NCBI GenBank assembly: GCA_041601945.1
Contig: JBFIHG010000001.1
Coordinates: forward strand, 86,008-150,007
DNA from: JBFJKD01 sp041601945
GTDB lineage: Bacteria > Pseudomonadota > Gammaproteobacteria > Pseudomonadales > Porticoccaceae
DNA: 64,000 bases
Direction: 5' to 3'
Shown here: positions 1 to 8,689 of the stretch, one piece after another
How the letters are laid out: each line of letters opens with the position of its first letter
Position numbering within the stretch: position 1 is the stretch's first letter
The notes under the pieces: generated by a model
Database searches by the model: none
What the model was told of the DNA's origin: nothing
What the model saw: the letters and a program-made list of their open reading frames with translations, nothing else
Position numbers and translations under genes: made by a program

Positions 1-585
1 ATGGCGCGCAATACGGCGGTGTCGATTGCCATGGAGCAATTGATGGCGGTCAAAAGCGGCGGTGACGATCTGGTGCGCACGCATATGGAAAGCCTGTGGC
101 AACATAGCCTTGAAGTGGCGGCCTTGTCCCAGGTGTTAGCAAGGAAATTAACTAAACTTAAGCCGGATGAAGCCATGTTGGCCGGGTTGCTACACGACAT
201 AGGCAAGTTATACATTCTGAGTCGTTCGCGGCAACATCCAGAGTTATTTGCCAACCCGCAGGCTCTCGAGGAGGTGTTGGAAAACTGGCACACCGGGGTC
301 GGTTCCGCCATATTGCAAGCCTGGAATTTTGATGAAGCCCTGGTCATGGTGGCTGATGAACATGAAATTATCGAGCGATCTCATGTCGGCAGTGCGGATT
401 TGACCGATGTGGTGATTGTTGCCAACCTGTTGGCACATGCGTGGCAGGAAGGACAAAGTTTAATGGACTGGGCATCATTTCCGTCCATGGAGCGGCTCAA
501 ATTAACACCCGCGATTGCAGAAGATATGCTGGTGGCGTCCGAACAGGAAGTGATGTCGATTATGCAGGCTTTAGGAGGCGGTTAG
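1..585 (+). CDS. HDOD-domain signalling protein, 3' part only
   Basis: The 194 residues visible match the C-terminal half of an HDOD domain, a non-catalytic relative of HD phosphohydrolases often found in c-di-GMP and stress signalling proteins. Seen directly: a WQHS motif (His35), LLHDIGKL (His65-Asp66) and a later DEHE. HDOD proteins normally run to about 270-300 residues and the reading frame is open at base 1, so the true start almost certainly lies upstream and the ATG at base 1 is probably internal. A diguanylate cyclase gene follows about 1 kb downstream, which fits a c-di-GMP theme. Partner and function are unknown. Confidence 0.8.
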   Translation: MARNTAVSIAMEQLMAVKSGGDDLVRTHMESLWQHSLEVAALSQVLARKLTKLKPDEAMLAGLLHDIGKLYILSRSRQHPELFANPQALEEVLENWHTGVGSAILQAWNFDEALVMVADEHEIIERSHVGSADLTDVVIVANLLAHAWQEGQSLMDWASFPSMERLKLTPAIAEDMLVASEQEVMSIMQALGGG

Positions 586-701
586 CCTGCCCCGGATACG
601 TCTGCACGTATGGCAATCTGTCGCCAAAAAGACGTAACCCTCGAGCTTTTTTACCTGGTAGTACAGTGACTCGATTCCCGTAGTCGCTTTCTCGTTTTTT
701 G

Positions 702-715
702 TTGATATCGGTCAA
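702..715 (+). promoter_or_regulatory. FNR/Anr-type box
   Basis: TTGATATCGGTCAA matches the FNR/Anr consensus TTGAT-N4-ATCAA at 9 of 10 fixed positions. Its centre (708.5) lies 41-42 bp before a plausible transcription start near 750, the class II position, with a weak -10-like TAATCT at 738-743. It precedes only the small membrane protein at 778. Confidence 0.4.
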
Positions 716-777
716 GTGTGAAAACCTCGTCTTGTCGTAATCTGCTGCCGTTGATATTGGAATGTGGAGCAGGAGTT

Positions 778-888
778 ATGAGTGCAACAATTAGCGATAA
801 ACAAGTTTGGATGGGTATTGTAATGACCGTGGCGGCGTTGGTAGTGGTCATGTTCGCCGCGATTATTGTGGCTAACGTGATCGGATAA
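778..888 (+). CDS. 36-residue single-span membrane protein
   Basis: A short ORF behind a good ribosome site (AGGAG at 771-775). The product begins MSATISDKQVW, then has one hydrophobic helix covering roughly residues 12-35 and ends ANVIG. Such proteins often act as accessory subunits or regulators of membrane complexes (the cytochrome oxidase mini-subunits are an example), but I recognise no family. The FNR/Anr-like box upstream suggests expression at low oxygen, which is inference only. It stands alone, with about 190 bp of non-coding sequence before it and over 600 bp after it. It was judged real on start site, composition and topology. Confidence 0.55.
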   Translation: MSATISDKQVWMGIVMTVAALVVVMFAAIIVANVIG

Positions 889-1551
889 AACTGGGCCCAG
901 CAGGAAAATATTGGTCTTAGCATCCAGTTGGCAAAATATTGGTAAGCGACAGCGCTACGTTTATGAACACTGCCGGTGTTATCGACAGGTTTACCTGTGC
1001 GTTGATCCCGATGCCTGTTAAGTGAGGACCTAAGCGATGTCACCGTAGCTCACTTTCGGTGATTCGCGCGAAAACGGTTAATAAATACCAGAGGCCAACA
1101 ACTGGCTTCCCCAGAACCCTGTGATTGGCAAATTTCCCCCTAACACATCATATTTACTCCCGCATATAAAAGTAATTCTCCCACTAAACGGTTTGCCATG
1201 CTTAGTGTCTACAACGAACATTGAGCTAATGTCAGTCGTGCGGGCATGGATGACACCTGGCGTTACTGGAGGAATATCAACACACCCAGATTGAGGCCGC
1301 TGGGGGATGCGACAACTGGGGAAATTCATTCTCTACTACCGTTATCTGGCCGTGTAGCTGGCACCGCAACCAGTCTGTCTTCGCTCTAATGTCGATTGGG
1401 AGCCGTCTATTTTCGTGAGACAATCCGCCGCGTCAGCGGATGGTGACTCCTTATTGCGATCCGAATGCAAGTAAGCGCCCCGCGATGCACGCAGGTTACG
1501 GTGCCCTGATTGCTGTGCATATTACGCAAGTTTTCGCGACGGACCTGTTTT
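889..1551. other. Intergenic stretch without a recognisable gene
   Basis: About 660 bp between the small membrane protein and the diguanylate cyclase. I see an 11-bp direct repeat AAAATATTGGT (905-915 and 933-943) and a small perfect hairpin ATCCGC/GCGGAT (1423-1441). A minus-strand frame at 1078-1329 has no ribosome site or recognisable motif. I looked for a c-di-GMP riboswitch ahead of the GGDEF gene and saw none. Confidence 0.4.
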
Positions 1552-2433
1552 ATGCTCGGTAAATTGCAACAAATGATCGGTACCAAATCTCCCCTACAAG
1601 TTATGTTAATTGGCCTTGGGCTAATCGCACTGGTGGGTACGGCGGATTATTTTAGCTGGTACGAACTGTCATTCTCGGTGTTCTATCTGGCACCCATTGT
1701 ACTGGTGGCCTGGTACGCCCAAGCCTGGGCCGGATTCGTCTTCTGCGGCCTATCGGCTCTTGTGTGGTGTCTGGTCGAAATCACCTCCGGCACGGGTTAC
1801 AGTAATATGTTCATTCCGTTCTGGAACACGACGGTGCGTTTCGGTTTCTTTGTGGTAACGGCATATTTATTGGTGGAGTTAAAAGCGCATTTGCGCATCG
1901 AGCAGCGACTGGCGCGCACCGATGCCCTGACCGGCGCGTTGAATGCGCGCGCCCTGCGCGACGCCTGTGAGCGTTTGCTGTTGTTAGCGCGCCGTGGCGG
2001 TCGGTCCGTTGTACTGGCCTACATAGACATCGACCACTTTAAGGCCATCAATGATAAATTCGGTCATGGGGAAGGGGATCGGGTACTGCAGTCGGTGGTC
2101 CAGGTGTTGACCCGCTGTGTACGCGCCAGCGATGTGGTGGGCCGTATCGGCGGGGACGAGTTCGCGGTATTTTTGCCCGAATCCGATCGCGCTGCGGCGG
2201 AGATAGTGTTTAATAAAATACACCTGGAACTGGTAGCCGACGCTGCTGCTCGCCAGTGGCCCATCGGATTCAGTATAGGTGCTGCGATATTTAACCCTGC
2301 GCCCCCCTGTCTTGATACGGCATTGGGTATAGCGGATCAGATAATGTACGAGGTTAAAAAATCCGGAAAAAATAATATTGTCTATAAAGAATATTTGGCG
2401 CAACAGTGGGCCGTGGTAAATTCCGATGCATAA
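1552..2433 (+). CDS. Membrane-bound diguanylate cyclase (GGDEF)
   Basis: Predicted to make cyclic di-GMP from two GTP at the inner membrane. From the ATG at 1552 (293 aa) there are about four to five hydrophobic helices in residues 15-110, then a GGDEF domain. The active-site motif is an intact GGDEF at residues 200-204. An RxxD inhibitory I-site (R191, D194) lies five residues before it, so product feedback is expected. The frame opens earlier at a TTG (1510), but the added residues are cationic and look non-native, so I prefer 1552; neither start has a strong ribosome site. An intrinsic terminator overlaps the stop codon. Confidence 0.85.
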   Translation: MLGKLQQMIGTKSPLQVMLIGLGLIALVGTADYFSWYELSFSVFYLAPIVLVAWYAQAWAGFVFCGLSALVWCLVEITSGTGYSNMFIPFWNTTVRFGFFVVTAYLLVELKAHLRIEQRLARTDALTGALNARALRDACERLLLLARRGGRSVVLAYIDIDHFKAINDKFGHGEGDRVLQSVVQVLTRCVRASDVVGRIGGDEFAVFLPESDRAAAEIVFNKIHLELVADAAARQWPIGFSIGAAIFNPAPPCLDTALGIADQIMYEVKKSGKNNIVYKEYLAQQWAVVNSDA

Positions 2434-2460
2434 TGCCACCCCGCACCGACGGCATTTTTT
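2432..2460 (+). terminator. Intrinsic terminator with competing hairpin
   Basis: AATGCC (2432-2437) pairs with GGCATT (2451-2456) and runs into T2455-2460. The same left arm can instead pair as ATGCCACC (2433-2440) with GGTGGCAT (2465-2472), a longer stem that removes the terminator and ends four bases before the yaiI ATG. Confidence 0.5.
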
Positions 2461-2475
2461 ACGCGGTGGCATGTA

Positions 2476-2928
2476 ATGGAAATATGGGTGGACGCGGACG
2501 CCTGTCCGGTAGTGATCAAAGATATTTTATTCAAGGCAGCGCAGCGCGCCGGGGTGATGCTGACGCTGGTGGCCAATCAGCCGTTGCGCGTCCCCGGGTC
2601 GCGCTTTATTAAAACCCTGCTGGTGACGTCGGGGTTCGATGTGGCGGACGATGAAATCGTGCGCCGGGTTAATCATGGCGATTTGGTTATCACCAGCGAT
2701 ATTCCCCTCGCCGCCGAAGTGATTGAAAAAGGTGCGCACGTGCTTAGTCCTCGCGGCGAGGTGTATACGCAGGACAACGTTAAGGCAAAACTCAATATGC
2801 GGGATTTTATGGATACGCTGAGGGGCAGTGGTATGCATGGCGGTGGCCCTGCGTCCCTCAGTCAGGGCGATCGCCAGACATTTGCCAATCATCTGGATCG
2901 ACTACTAACCCGCTGTGCTAACAAGTAG
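2476..2928 (+). CDS. yaiI: YaiI/YqxD family protein (DUF188)
   Basis: A 150-residue cytoplasmic protein of the UPF0178/DUF188 family, whose fold resembles PIN-type nuclease domains; its substrate is not established. The family hallmarks are visible: an N-terminal WVDADACPV motif, then VANQPL, a conserved DLVITSDIPLAAEV segment and SPRGEVYT. Length is typical. The start at 2476 follows the diguanylate cyclase by 42 bp, within the alternative hairpin described at 2432-2472. The 3' end is 70 bp from the next gene. Confidence 0.9.
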   Translation: MEIWVDADACPVVIKDILFKAAQRAGVMLTLVANQPLRVPGSRFIKTLLVTSGFDVADDEIVRRVNHGDLVITSDIPLAAEVIEKGAHVLSPRGEVYTQDNVKAKLNMRDFMDTLRGSGMHGGGPASLSQGDRQTFANHLDRLLTRCANK

Positions 2929-2998
2929 CACGGGTAATCTGGCGACCGGTTACAGTGGTACTGCTGGGCGTTATCGTCGCTACATAAAGGAGGTTCAG

Positions 2999-3439
2999 GT
3001 GGGCGTTAATCGCAAGCGCGGTACGTTGGTACTGGGTTCCCTGTTGATCACATTTATTGCGTTGCGGGTGTATTTACACCAGTTTCCCGGGACTAATTTC
3101 GACCTGGCTGGTTACAATATTCACCACCTGTTTGTTGGCCTGTTACTGATTACAGGCGGTGGCATGCCGCTTGCCCTGTGCGACGGTGAAAGTCGGTGGC
3201 TGGACATCGCGGCGCTGCTGTTCGGTGTCGGTTTAAGTCTGGCGCTGGATGAATGGATCTATTTGATTGTCACCGACGGGAGTGATACATCCTATCTGTT
3301 ACCAGTTTCCCTGTGGGGCGGGGTACTGATGATTGGCCTGGCGAGTCTTTATGCCCTGCTAATCGGATGGATGGCGACGCGGCGTAGCGCTGGCGGCGAT
3401 TCGGTATCTACTGGCGAGCGGGGCGGTGATGTCAAGTAG
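2999..3439 (+). CDS. Integral membrane protein of unknown function
   Basis: About 146 residues with four hydrophobic segments (roughly 8-25, 40-58, 68-92 and 104-128) and a short hydrophilic C-terminus. I chose the GTG at 2999 because AAGGAGG lies at 2987-2993, close to ideal. The longer frame back to 2915 would add a charged, non-membrane leader that overlaps yaiI. I do not recognise the family. The sequence has a conserved-looking HHLFVGLLLI helix and an acidic DEW pair between helices. Confidence 0.7.
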   Translation: MGVNRKRGTLVLGSLLITFIALRVYLHQFPGTNFDLAGYNIHHLFVGLLLITGGGMPLALCDGESRWLDIAALLFGVGLSLALDEWIYLIVTDGSDTSYLLPVSLWGGVLMIGLASLYALLIGWMATRRSAGGDSVSTGERGGDVK

Positions 3440-3584
3440 GCAGGGTGTCGTCGGGTTACTTTTGGCTTGAGAAAATAGTTGGCAGACATTTGCGTTTGCT
3501 CCGATAATAGCGCGCGTTCTGGCTTAATCCTCAACAATGTCGGGCAAATGTTGTTTGGCAACTAAATTCGCAGGAGGTTTAGCG

Positions 3585-3905
3585 ATGTTATACCGAGTAG
3601 TGCTATTGGGACTGTTATTGTCAGGCACGGCGGGTTGCACCTGGGTGGATACCAGTCCGGCCGGGAAGGAAGTGATGTTGGTTAAACCAGCCAACGTGAG
3701 TAACTGTCGCTTTATAGGCGTCACAACTTCGACGGTCAAAGGGGCGATTGGCAATCTGAATCGCCCGGAGCACAAGGTCACCGAGGAGCTACAGGCCATG
3801 GCAAAAAACCAGGCGGCGGTGATGGGGGGCGATTCGATTATCGCCAAAAACGAAACCCGCACGCAAAGCACCCAGGCATTTGATGTGTATAAGTGCGGCT
3901 ATTAG
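3585..3905 (+). CDS. Small lipoprotein, DUF4156-like
   Basis: A 106-residue lipoprotein. Its signal peptide ends in the lipobox SGTAGC, so Cys18 would be acylated. The start at 3585 is supported by AGGAGG at 3572-3577; the upstream extension to 3537 is not needed. The mature part has the pattern of small envelope proteins of the DUF4156 type (a VSNC-x-F-x-G strand, a late K-N-x-T segment and a C-terminal YKCGY), leaving two cysteines that could form a periplasmic disulphide. Function unknown. It is convergent with nspC, 28 bp away. Confidence 0.7.
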   Translation: MLYRVVLLGLLLSGTAGCTWVDTSPAGKEVMLVKPANVSNCRFIGVTTSTVKGAIGNLNRPEHKVTEELQAMAKNQAAVMGGDSIIAKNETRTQSTQAFDVYKCGY

Positions 3906-3933
3906 CGGTAACTCGGTGGTGTGTGAGCCGGGC

Positions 3934-5130
3934 TCAGGACAGGCGTTGTTTAAAATCGGTGTAGCCGAACTCGCGAATAACCTCGAGTTCGTCCGTGCGC
4001 GAATCCCACAGTGCTATGGCGGGTAGTTTGATGCCATTAAACGTAGATGTCTTCACCATGGTGTAGTGGGACATGTCATCGAACATCAGCCGTTGACCGA
4101 TCTGCAATGGCTGCGTAAAACTGTAATCGCCGATCACATCGCCCGCCAGGCAGGTCATACCTCCCAGGCGATAACGGTGCGCATGCTGGTTGGCATCTCC
4201 GGCACCGAAAATTTGCGGCCGGTAGGGCATTTCCAGAATATCGGGCATATGGCAGGTAGCAGAGGTATCGAGAATGGCCTGGGGCATGGTGCTCCAGGGA
4301 GTATCCAGCACTTCCGTCACCAACACGCCAGTGTGAATAGCGATTGCCTCGCCCGGCTCGAGATACACTTGCACGTTGTGCCGCGCGGCAAAGTCCTGAA
4401 TCAAAGCAATCAGATCGTCCACCTGATAGTCGGCACGGGTGATATGGTGGCCGCCGCCAAAATTAACCCACCGCATGTGCGGCAACAGGTGACCAAATTT
4501 TTCCTCAACCACCTTTAATGTGCGTTGTAATGGCGGCACATCCTGTTCGCACAAGGTGTGAAAATGTAGACCGCTGATGCCCTCAAGGGATTGGCCGCTG
4601 AATTCCGCAAGTGGAATACCGAGGCGCGAACCGGGCGCGCAGGGGTCGTAAATGGGCACTGCGCCTTCGGAATGTTCTGGATTGATACGCAGCCCGAATT
4701 CCAGTTGGGGCCGTTGCTGCCGCGCAGTGTCGATAAGCGGTTGAAAACGCCGCCATTGGGCAAAAGAATTGAATACGACGTGGTGAGCAAAGCCGAGAAT
4801 TTGTCGTAAATCTGCCTCCGTATAGGCGGCGGAGAACACATGGGTTTCACCACCGTAATGTTCCGCGCCAAGTTGTGCCTCGTGTAGGCCGCTGGCACAG
4901 GTGCCAGATAGATAGTCGGAGATTAGTGGTCCCAAACGCCACAGGGAAAACGCTTTGAGTGCTGCCAGAATTTTTGCGCCGCTGGCGGACTGCACCTGGG
5001 CCAAAATACGTAGATTACGTTCTACCCCGGCTCGATCAACCACAAAGCACGGGCTCGGTACCCGGGCAGGATCAAAATTCGTAAAAGGATTGTTGCTCAA
5101 CGGTGCAGGATCCGTGGCTGGGATGTGCAA
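3934..5130 (-). CDS. nspC: Carboxynorspermidine/carboxyspermidine decarboxylase
   Basis: A PLP-dependent fold III decarboxylase that converts carboxyspermidine (or carboxynorspermidine) to the polyamine. Seen: PSPCFVVD at the N-terminus, the PLP lysine in AALKAF (Lys59), GLHFHTLCE, the glycine loop NFGGGHH, EPGEA, and the dimer-contributed Cys in TCHMPDILE. At 398 residues it is slightly longer than usual because of a soft N-terminal leader. The start is a TTG at 5130 (no in-frame ATG near). It lies 20 bp after the partner dehydrogenase, so the two are one operon. Confidence 0.92.
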   Translation of the reverse strand: MHIPATDPAPLSNNPFTNFDPARVPSPCFVVDRAGVERNLRILAQVQSASGAKILAALKAFSLWRLGPLISDYLSGTCASGLHEAQLGAEHYGGETHVFSAAYTEADLRQILGFAHHVVFNSFAQWRRFQPLIDTARQQRPQLEFGLRINPEHSEGAVPIYDPCAPGSRLGIPLAEFSGQSLEGISGLHFHTLCEQDVPPLQRTLKVVEEKFGHLLPHMRWVNFGGGHHITRADYQVDDLIALIQDFAARHNVQVYLEPGEAIAIHTGVLVTEVLDTPWSTMPQAILDTSATCHMPDILEMPYRPQIFGAGDANQHAHRYRLGGMTCLAGDVIGDYSFTQPLQIGQRLMFDDMSHYTMVKTSTFNGIKLPAIALWDSRTDELEVIREFGYTDFKQRLS

Positions 5131-5150
5131 CGCTCATGACGCCGCACCGC

Positions 5151-6350
5151 TTAGTCGCCCAGTCCGTTGTGATCGAGCTCAACGACTTCCCAGGGCAGGC
5201 CATAGCGATTCAGGTCTTCCATAAACGGATCTGGTTCGAGCTGTTCCATATTCCACACACCTGCCCGTGCCCATTTGCCTTCGAGCATCATTTTTGCGCC
5301 GATCATCGCGGGTACGCCGGTGGTGTAGGAAATAGCCTGGGATTGTACTTCCCGATAGCAGGTTTCGTGGTCACAAATATTGTAAATGTACACAATTTTT
5401 TTGCGCCCATCCTTGACCCCGGTAGCGACACAACCGATACAGGTTTTACCTTTTGTCAAAGGACCCAGGCTAGAAGGATCTGGCAGCAGTGCCTTGAGAA
5501 ACTGTAGTGGAATAATTTCCTTGCCTTCGTACATCACCGGGTCAATGCGCGTCATACCAACATTGCCCAGTACTTCAAGATGTTTCAGGTAATTGTCCGA
5601 AAATGTCATCCAGAACCGAGCGCGCTTGATGCCAGGGAAATGTTTGGCGATGGATTCCAGTTCTTCGTGGTACATCAGATAGATTTTTTTCGGGCCAATG
5701 CCGGCCGGAAAATTGAACTCGCGCGACTCCGACAGGGGCGGCGTGGTCTGCCATTCGCCGTCCTGCCAGTAGCGTCCTTCGGCGGTTACTTCGCGAATGT
5801 TGATTTCTGGATTAAAGTTGGTGGCAAACGGCTGGCCGTGGTCGCCCGCATTGCAGTCGATAATATCCAGTTCGTGAATATCATCGAGCAGGTGTTTTTT
5901 AATGTAGGCAGTGTATACGTTGGTAACCCCGGGATCGAAGCCGGAACCCAGCAGTGCCATTAGATTGGCCTGTTTAAATTTGTCGTGATAGGCCCACTGC
6001 CAGCTGTACTCGAATTTCGCCTCGTTGGGTGGTTCGTAGTTGGCGGTATCGAGATAGTGAACACCGGTTTGCAGACAGGCGTCCATAATGGTCAAGTCCT
6101 GGTAGGGGAGGGCGACGTTAATTACCAGGGACGGTTTTTCGAGATTAATCAACGCTACCAATTCGAGCACGTTGTCTGCATTCACCTGCGCTGTGCTAAT
6201 CGGTCGTTTGATTTGCGCAGCGATTTTTTTACATTTTTCATGGGTACGACTGGCCAGAATAATTTCGGAGAAAACTTCGGGTATCTGGGCACATTTATGG
6301 GCGACGACGGCGCCGACGCCTCCGGCGCCGATAATCAATACTTTTGCCAT
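5151..6350 (-). CDS. Carboxynorspermidine/carboxyspermidine dehydrogenase
   Basis: A saccharopine-dehydrogenase-like enzyme (399 aa) that condenses aspartate semialdehyde with a diamine and reduces the imine with NADPH, giving the substrate of NspC. The Rossmann motif GAGGVG is at residues 8-13, followed by ASRTHEKC. The SDR-like catalytic half carries GSGFDPGVTNVY and DCNAGDHG, which are typical of this subgroup rather than lysine-pathway enzymes. The ATG at 6350 has GGAGA about 10 bases upstream. A sigma-70-like promoter sits at 6427-6455. First gene of the operon with nspC. Confidence 0.92.
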   Translation of the reverse strand: MAKVLIIGAGGVGAVVAHKCAQIPEVFSEIILASRTHEKCKKIAAQIKRPISTAQVNADNVLELVALINLEKPSLVINVALPYQDLTIMDACLQTGVHYLDTANYEPPNEAKFEYSWQWAYHDKFKQANLMALLGSGFDPGVTNVYTAYIKKHLLDDIHELDIIDCNAGDHGQPFATNFNPEINIREVTAEGRYWQDGEWQTTPPLSESREFNFPAGIGPKKIYLMYHEELESIAKHFPGIKRARFWMTFSDNYLKHLEVLGNVGMTRIDPVMYEGKEIIPLQFLKALLPDPSSLGPLTKGKTCIGCVATGVKDGRKKIVYIYNICDHETCYREVQSQAISYTTGVPAMIGAKMMLEGKWARAGVWNMEQLEPDPFMEDLNRYGLPWEVVELDHNGLGD

Positions 6351-6426
6351 TACTGTGTTCTCCGCTACTGGTGACTAACGAGCCATATTTGGCGCGGGGA
6401 TCAATGTCCTCGACGTTTCGCGCCCA

Positions 6427-6455
6427 GAAATATCAAAATAGTTTTTCCGTGTCAA
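6427..6455 (-). promoter_or_regulatory. Sigma-70-type promoter of the carboxyspermidine operon
   Basis: On the minus strand a perfect -35 TTGACA (6455-6450) is followed, after a 17-bp spacer, by a weak -10 TATTTC (6432-6427). It lies between the speA stop codon and the dehydrogenase start, about 75 bp before the ATG. The operon can therefore be transcribed independently of speA. Confidence 0.45.
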
Positions 6456-6461
6456 AATAAG

Positions 6462-8405
6462 TTAGCGTTCAAAATAGGTATACCCACGCAAACTTTCGGT
6501 AAACGCACCGAGCATTTTTTGTCGTTCCAATACCGTAATTCTACCTTCGCGCACGGCCTGCTCGGCTGTGGCGCGAAAGCGTTCGTACATGATTTTCGGA
6601 TCGTACTCAACGTAACTCAGCACGTCGGCGATGCTATCCCCTTCGAGCTCGTGCACGAAATCGAAACTGCCGTCGTTGTTTATGCGCACGCTGGCGACAT
6701 TGGTGTCGCCAAACAAATTGTGCAGATCGCCCAGGGTTTCCTGGTAGGCCCCCACCAGGAATACGCCCATATAATATTCCTCGCCATCGCGCAGCGGATG
6801 TACCGACAGCGTATTAAGTGGTCCTTCGGGGTGAGGGAAATGATCAATCTTGCCATCGCAGTCACAGGTCAGGTCAGCGATGATAGCCTCGCGGGTTGGT
6901 TGTTCATCAAGGCGATGAATTGGCATGATCGGAAACACCTGCTTGATCGCCCAGGCATCTGGCAAGGATTGAAAAACGCTAAAATTACCGTAATAAATAT
7001 CCGCCAATAATCCTTGCAGGTCTTCAAGTTCTGCCGGTATGCGCTCCAGATGCGGCAGGTGAGCGGCGATATTTTGCAGTACATTGAGATAGATGTTTTC
7101 CCCTAACGAACGAGTGCGCAAATTAATTTCGCTACGTAGAAATAATTCCTGGAGCTGGCTGCGATAATGAATGGCGTCGTTGTAGCATTCCTGCAGCGTT
7201 CGGGGGGCAATATGTCCCAGCACTGTCCACAAATTTTTGATCTGTTCGTTGCTGTCTTCCGGCAACACCTGCGGCACGTTGCTGGGGCTGAACGTGCTGG
7301 TATCAAGCACGTTAAATAGTAGTACGGACGTATATGCCACGGTGGCACGTCCGGATTCGGTCACAATAACCGGGTGCGGAACCGACTCTGGATCCAGGGC
7401 TTCCTGAATTGCCTCCACTATATCTGTGCAGTACTCGCGTAAATTGTAGTTGCGGCTATGGGTGTCGTTGCTGCGGGAGCCATCGTAATCGACCGCCAGG
7501 CCGCCACCTAGATCCAGGTACCCGAGCGGTGCGCCCTCGCCGATAATATCAATGTAATAACGACATGCCTCCTGTACACCAGCGCGAATGTCGCGGATAT
7601 TTGGAATCTGAGATCCGAGGTGGAAGTGCAACAGCTGCAGGCACGACAACATATTCGCTGCCTTTAGCCCGTCGATAATTTCGATGATTTGTGTGGTGGT
7701 CAGCCCGAACAGGCTGCGATCACCGCTATCGTTACTCCAGTGGCCGTCCACTTTGGTCATTAACTTCAAACGCAGGCCGACCATCGGTTCAATGCCCAGT
7801 ACGCGACTGCGCTCAATAATGATCGGCAGTTCTGCAGGGGTTTCGATAACAAAAACGCAGGGAATTCCCAGTTGACGCGCGCGCAAGCCGAGATCGATAA
7901 ACTCCGAATCTTTATAGCCATTGCACACGATCAGGCTGTCCCGATCCTGTAGCGAGGCCATCGCGATAATTAACTCGGCCTTGCTACCCGCCTCAAAACC
8001 ATGGTGAAAATGTTTGCCAAATCGAGCGATTTCCTCAACCACGTGGCACTGCTGGTTAACTTTTATGGGGAACACGCCACGGTAGTGGTTTTGATATCCG
8101 AGCGCGGCAATGGCATCGGCAAACGCGGTGTTCAGCTGGCGAATACCTGCATCGAGAATATTTTCCACCCGCAGCAGCAGCGGCATATCCAGATCACGCT
8201 GTTTCAGGCCGCGCGCAATTTCCAACAACGACACCTGGCTATTGTTAGCATCGGTATCGCTATTGCCGCCATTTTCTGTTGTGCTGATGCGCAGCGTGAC
8301 TTCGCCCGCCTCGGAAATTCGAAAATAGCCTGCGCCCCAATCGTTGATACCGTAATGCTGTGCAGCCCTCTCGACGGACCACTCTGGGGAAGTAAGGGTG
8401 TTCAC
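6462..8405 (-). CDS. speA: Biosynthetic arginine decarboxylase
   Basis: Decarboxylates arginine to agmatine, the first step to putrescine; PLP- and Mg-dependent, fold III. Length 647 aa matches the SpeA family (about 630-660). Visible: the PLP lysine in FPIKVNQ (Lys115), GSKAELI, CNGYKD, the HFHLGSQI strand, DLGGGLAVDYDG, and VTESGRATV. It starts with GTG at 8405 behind CAGGAG. It lies upstream of the dehydrogenase/nspC pair on the same strand, 112 bp apart with its own promoter between, so the cluster supplies a diamine precursor and turns it into a triamine. Confidence 0.95.
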   Translation of the reverse strand: MNTLTSPEWSVERAAQHYGINDWGAGYFRISEAGEVTLRISTTENGGNSDTDANNSQVSLLEIARGLKQRDLDMPLLLRVENILDAGIRQLNTAFADAIAALGYQNHYRGVFPIKVNQQCHVVEEIARFGKHFHHGFEAGSKAELIIAMASLQDRDSLIVCNGYKDSEFIDLGLRARQLGIPCVFVIETPAELPIIIERSRVLGIEPMVGLRLKLMTKVDGHWSNDSGDRSLFGLTTTQIIEIIDGLKAANMLSCLQLLHFHLGSQIPNIRDIRAGVQEACRYYIDIIGEGAPLGYLDLGGGLAVDYDGSRSNDTHSRNYNLREYCTDIVEAIQEALDPESVPHPVIVTESGRATVAYTSVLLFNVLDTSTFSPSNVPQVLPEDSNEQIKNLWTVLGHIAPRTLQECYNDAIHYRSQLQELFLRSEINLRTRSLGENIYLNVLQNIAAHLPHLERIPAELEDLQGLLADIYYGNFSVFQSLPDAWAIKQVFPIMPIHRLDEQPTREAIIADLTCDCDGKIDHFPHPEGPLNTLSVHPLRDGEEYYMGVFLVGAYQETLGDLHNLFGDTNVASVRINNDGSFDFVHELEGDSIADVLSYVEYDPKIMYERFRATAEQAVREGRITVLERQKMLGAFTESLRGYTYFER

Positions 8406-8689
8406 TGGCGGGCTCCTGGTGGCGAGAAGGTGGTACAGTCATGACGCATCCAGAACGCTAGCGGACTGTATGCCATTTTTGCGCATATTGTATGGGCGTT
8501 GGGGTCGCTATTCCACCCATTAACGTAAAACAGAACATACTGAGTTCCTGCACCACAGCTACCACCACCGAGATAGTTGCTTGATGGCCGGTGCAAGGCC
8601 ACTTATTGATGTCGTTTATCTGACAAACACCGAATCCCGCGCTCAACTCCGGTGGGATTTGGGTAAATGGTATCAGGGAGGACAACATT

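Noticed and set aside
1078..1329. Minus-strand 83-residue frame in the 889-1551 gap
   Set aside because: No ribosome site, no recognisable motif, and base composition like the non-coding flanks.
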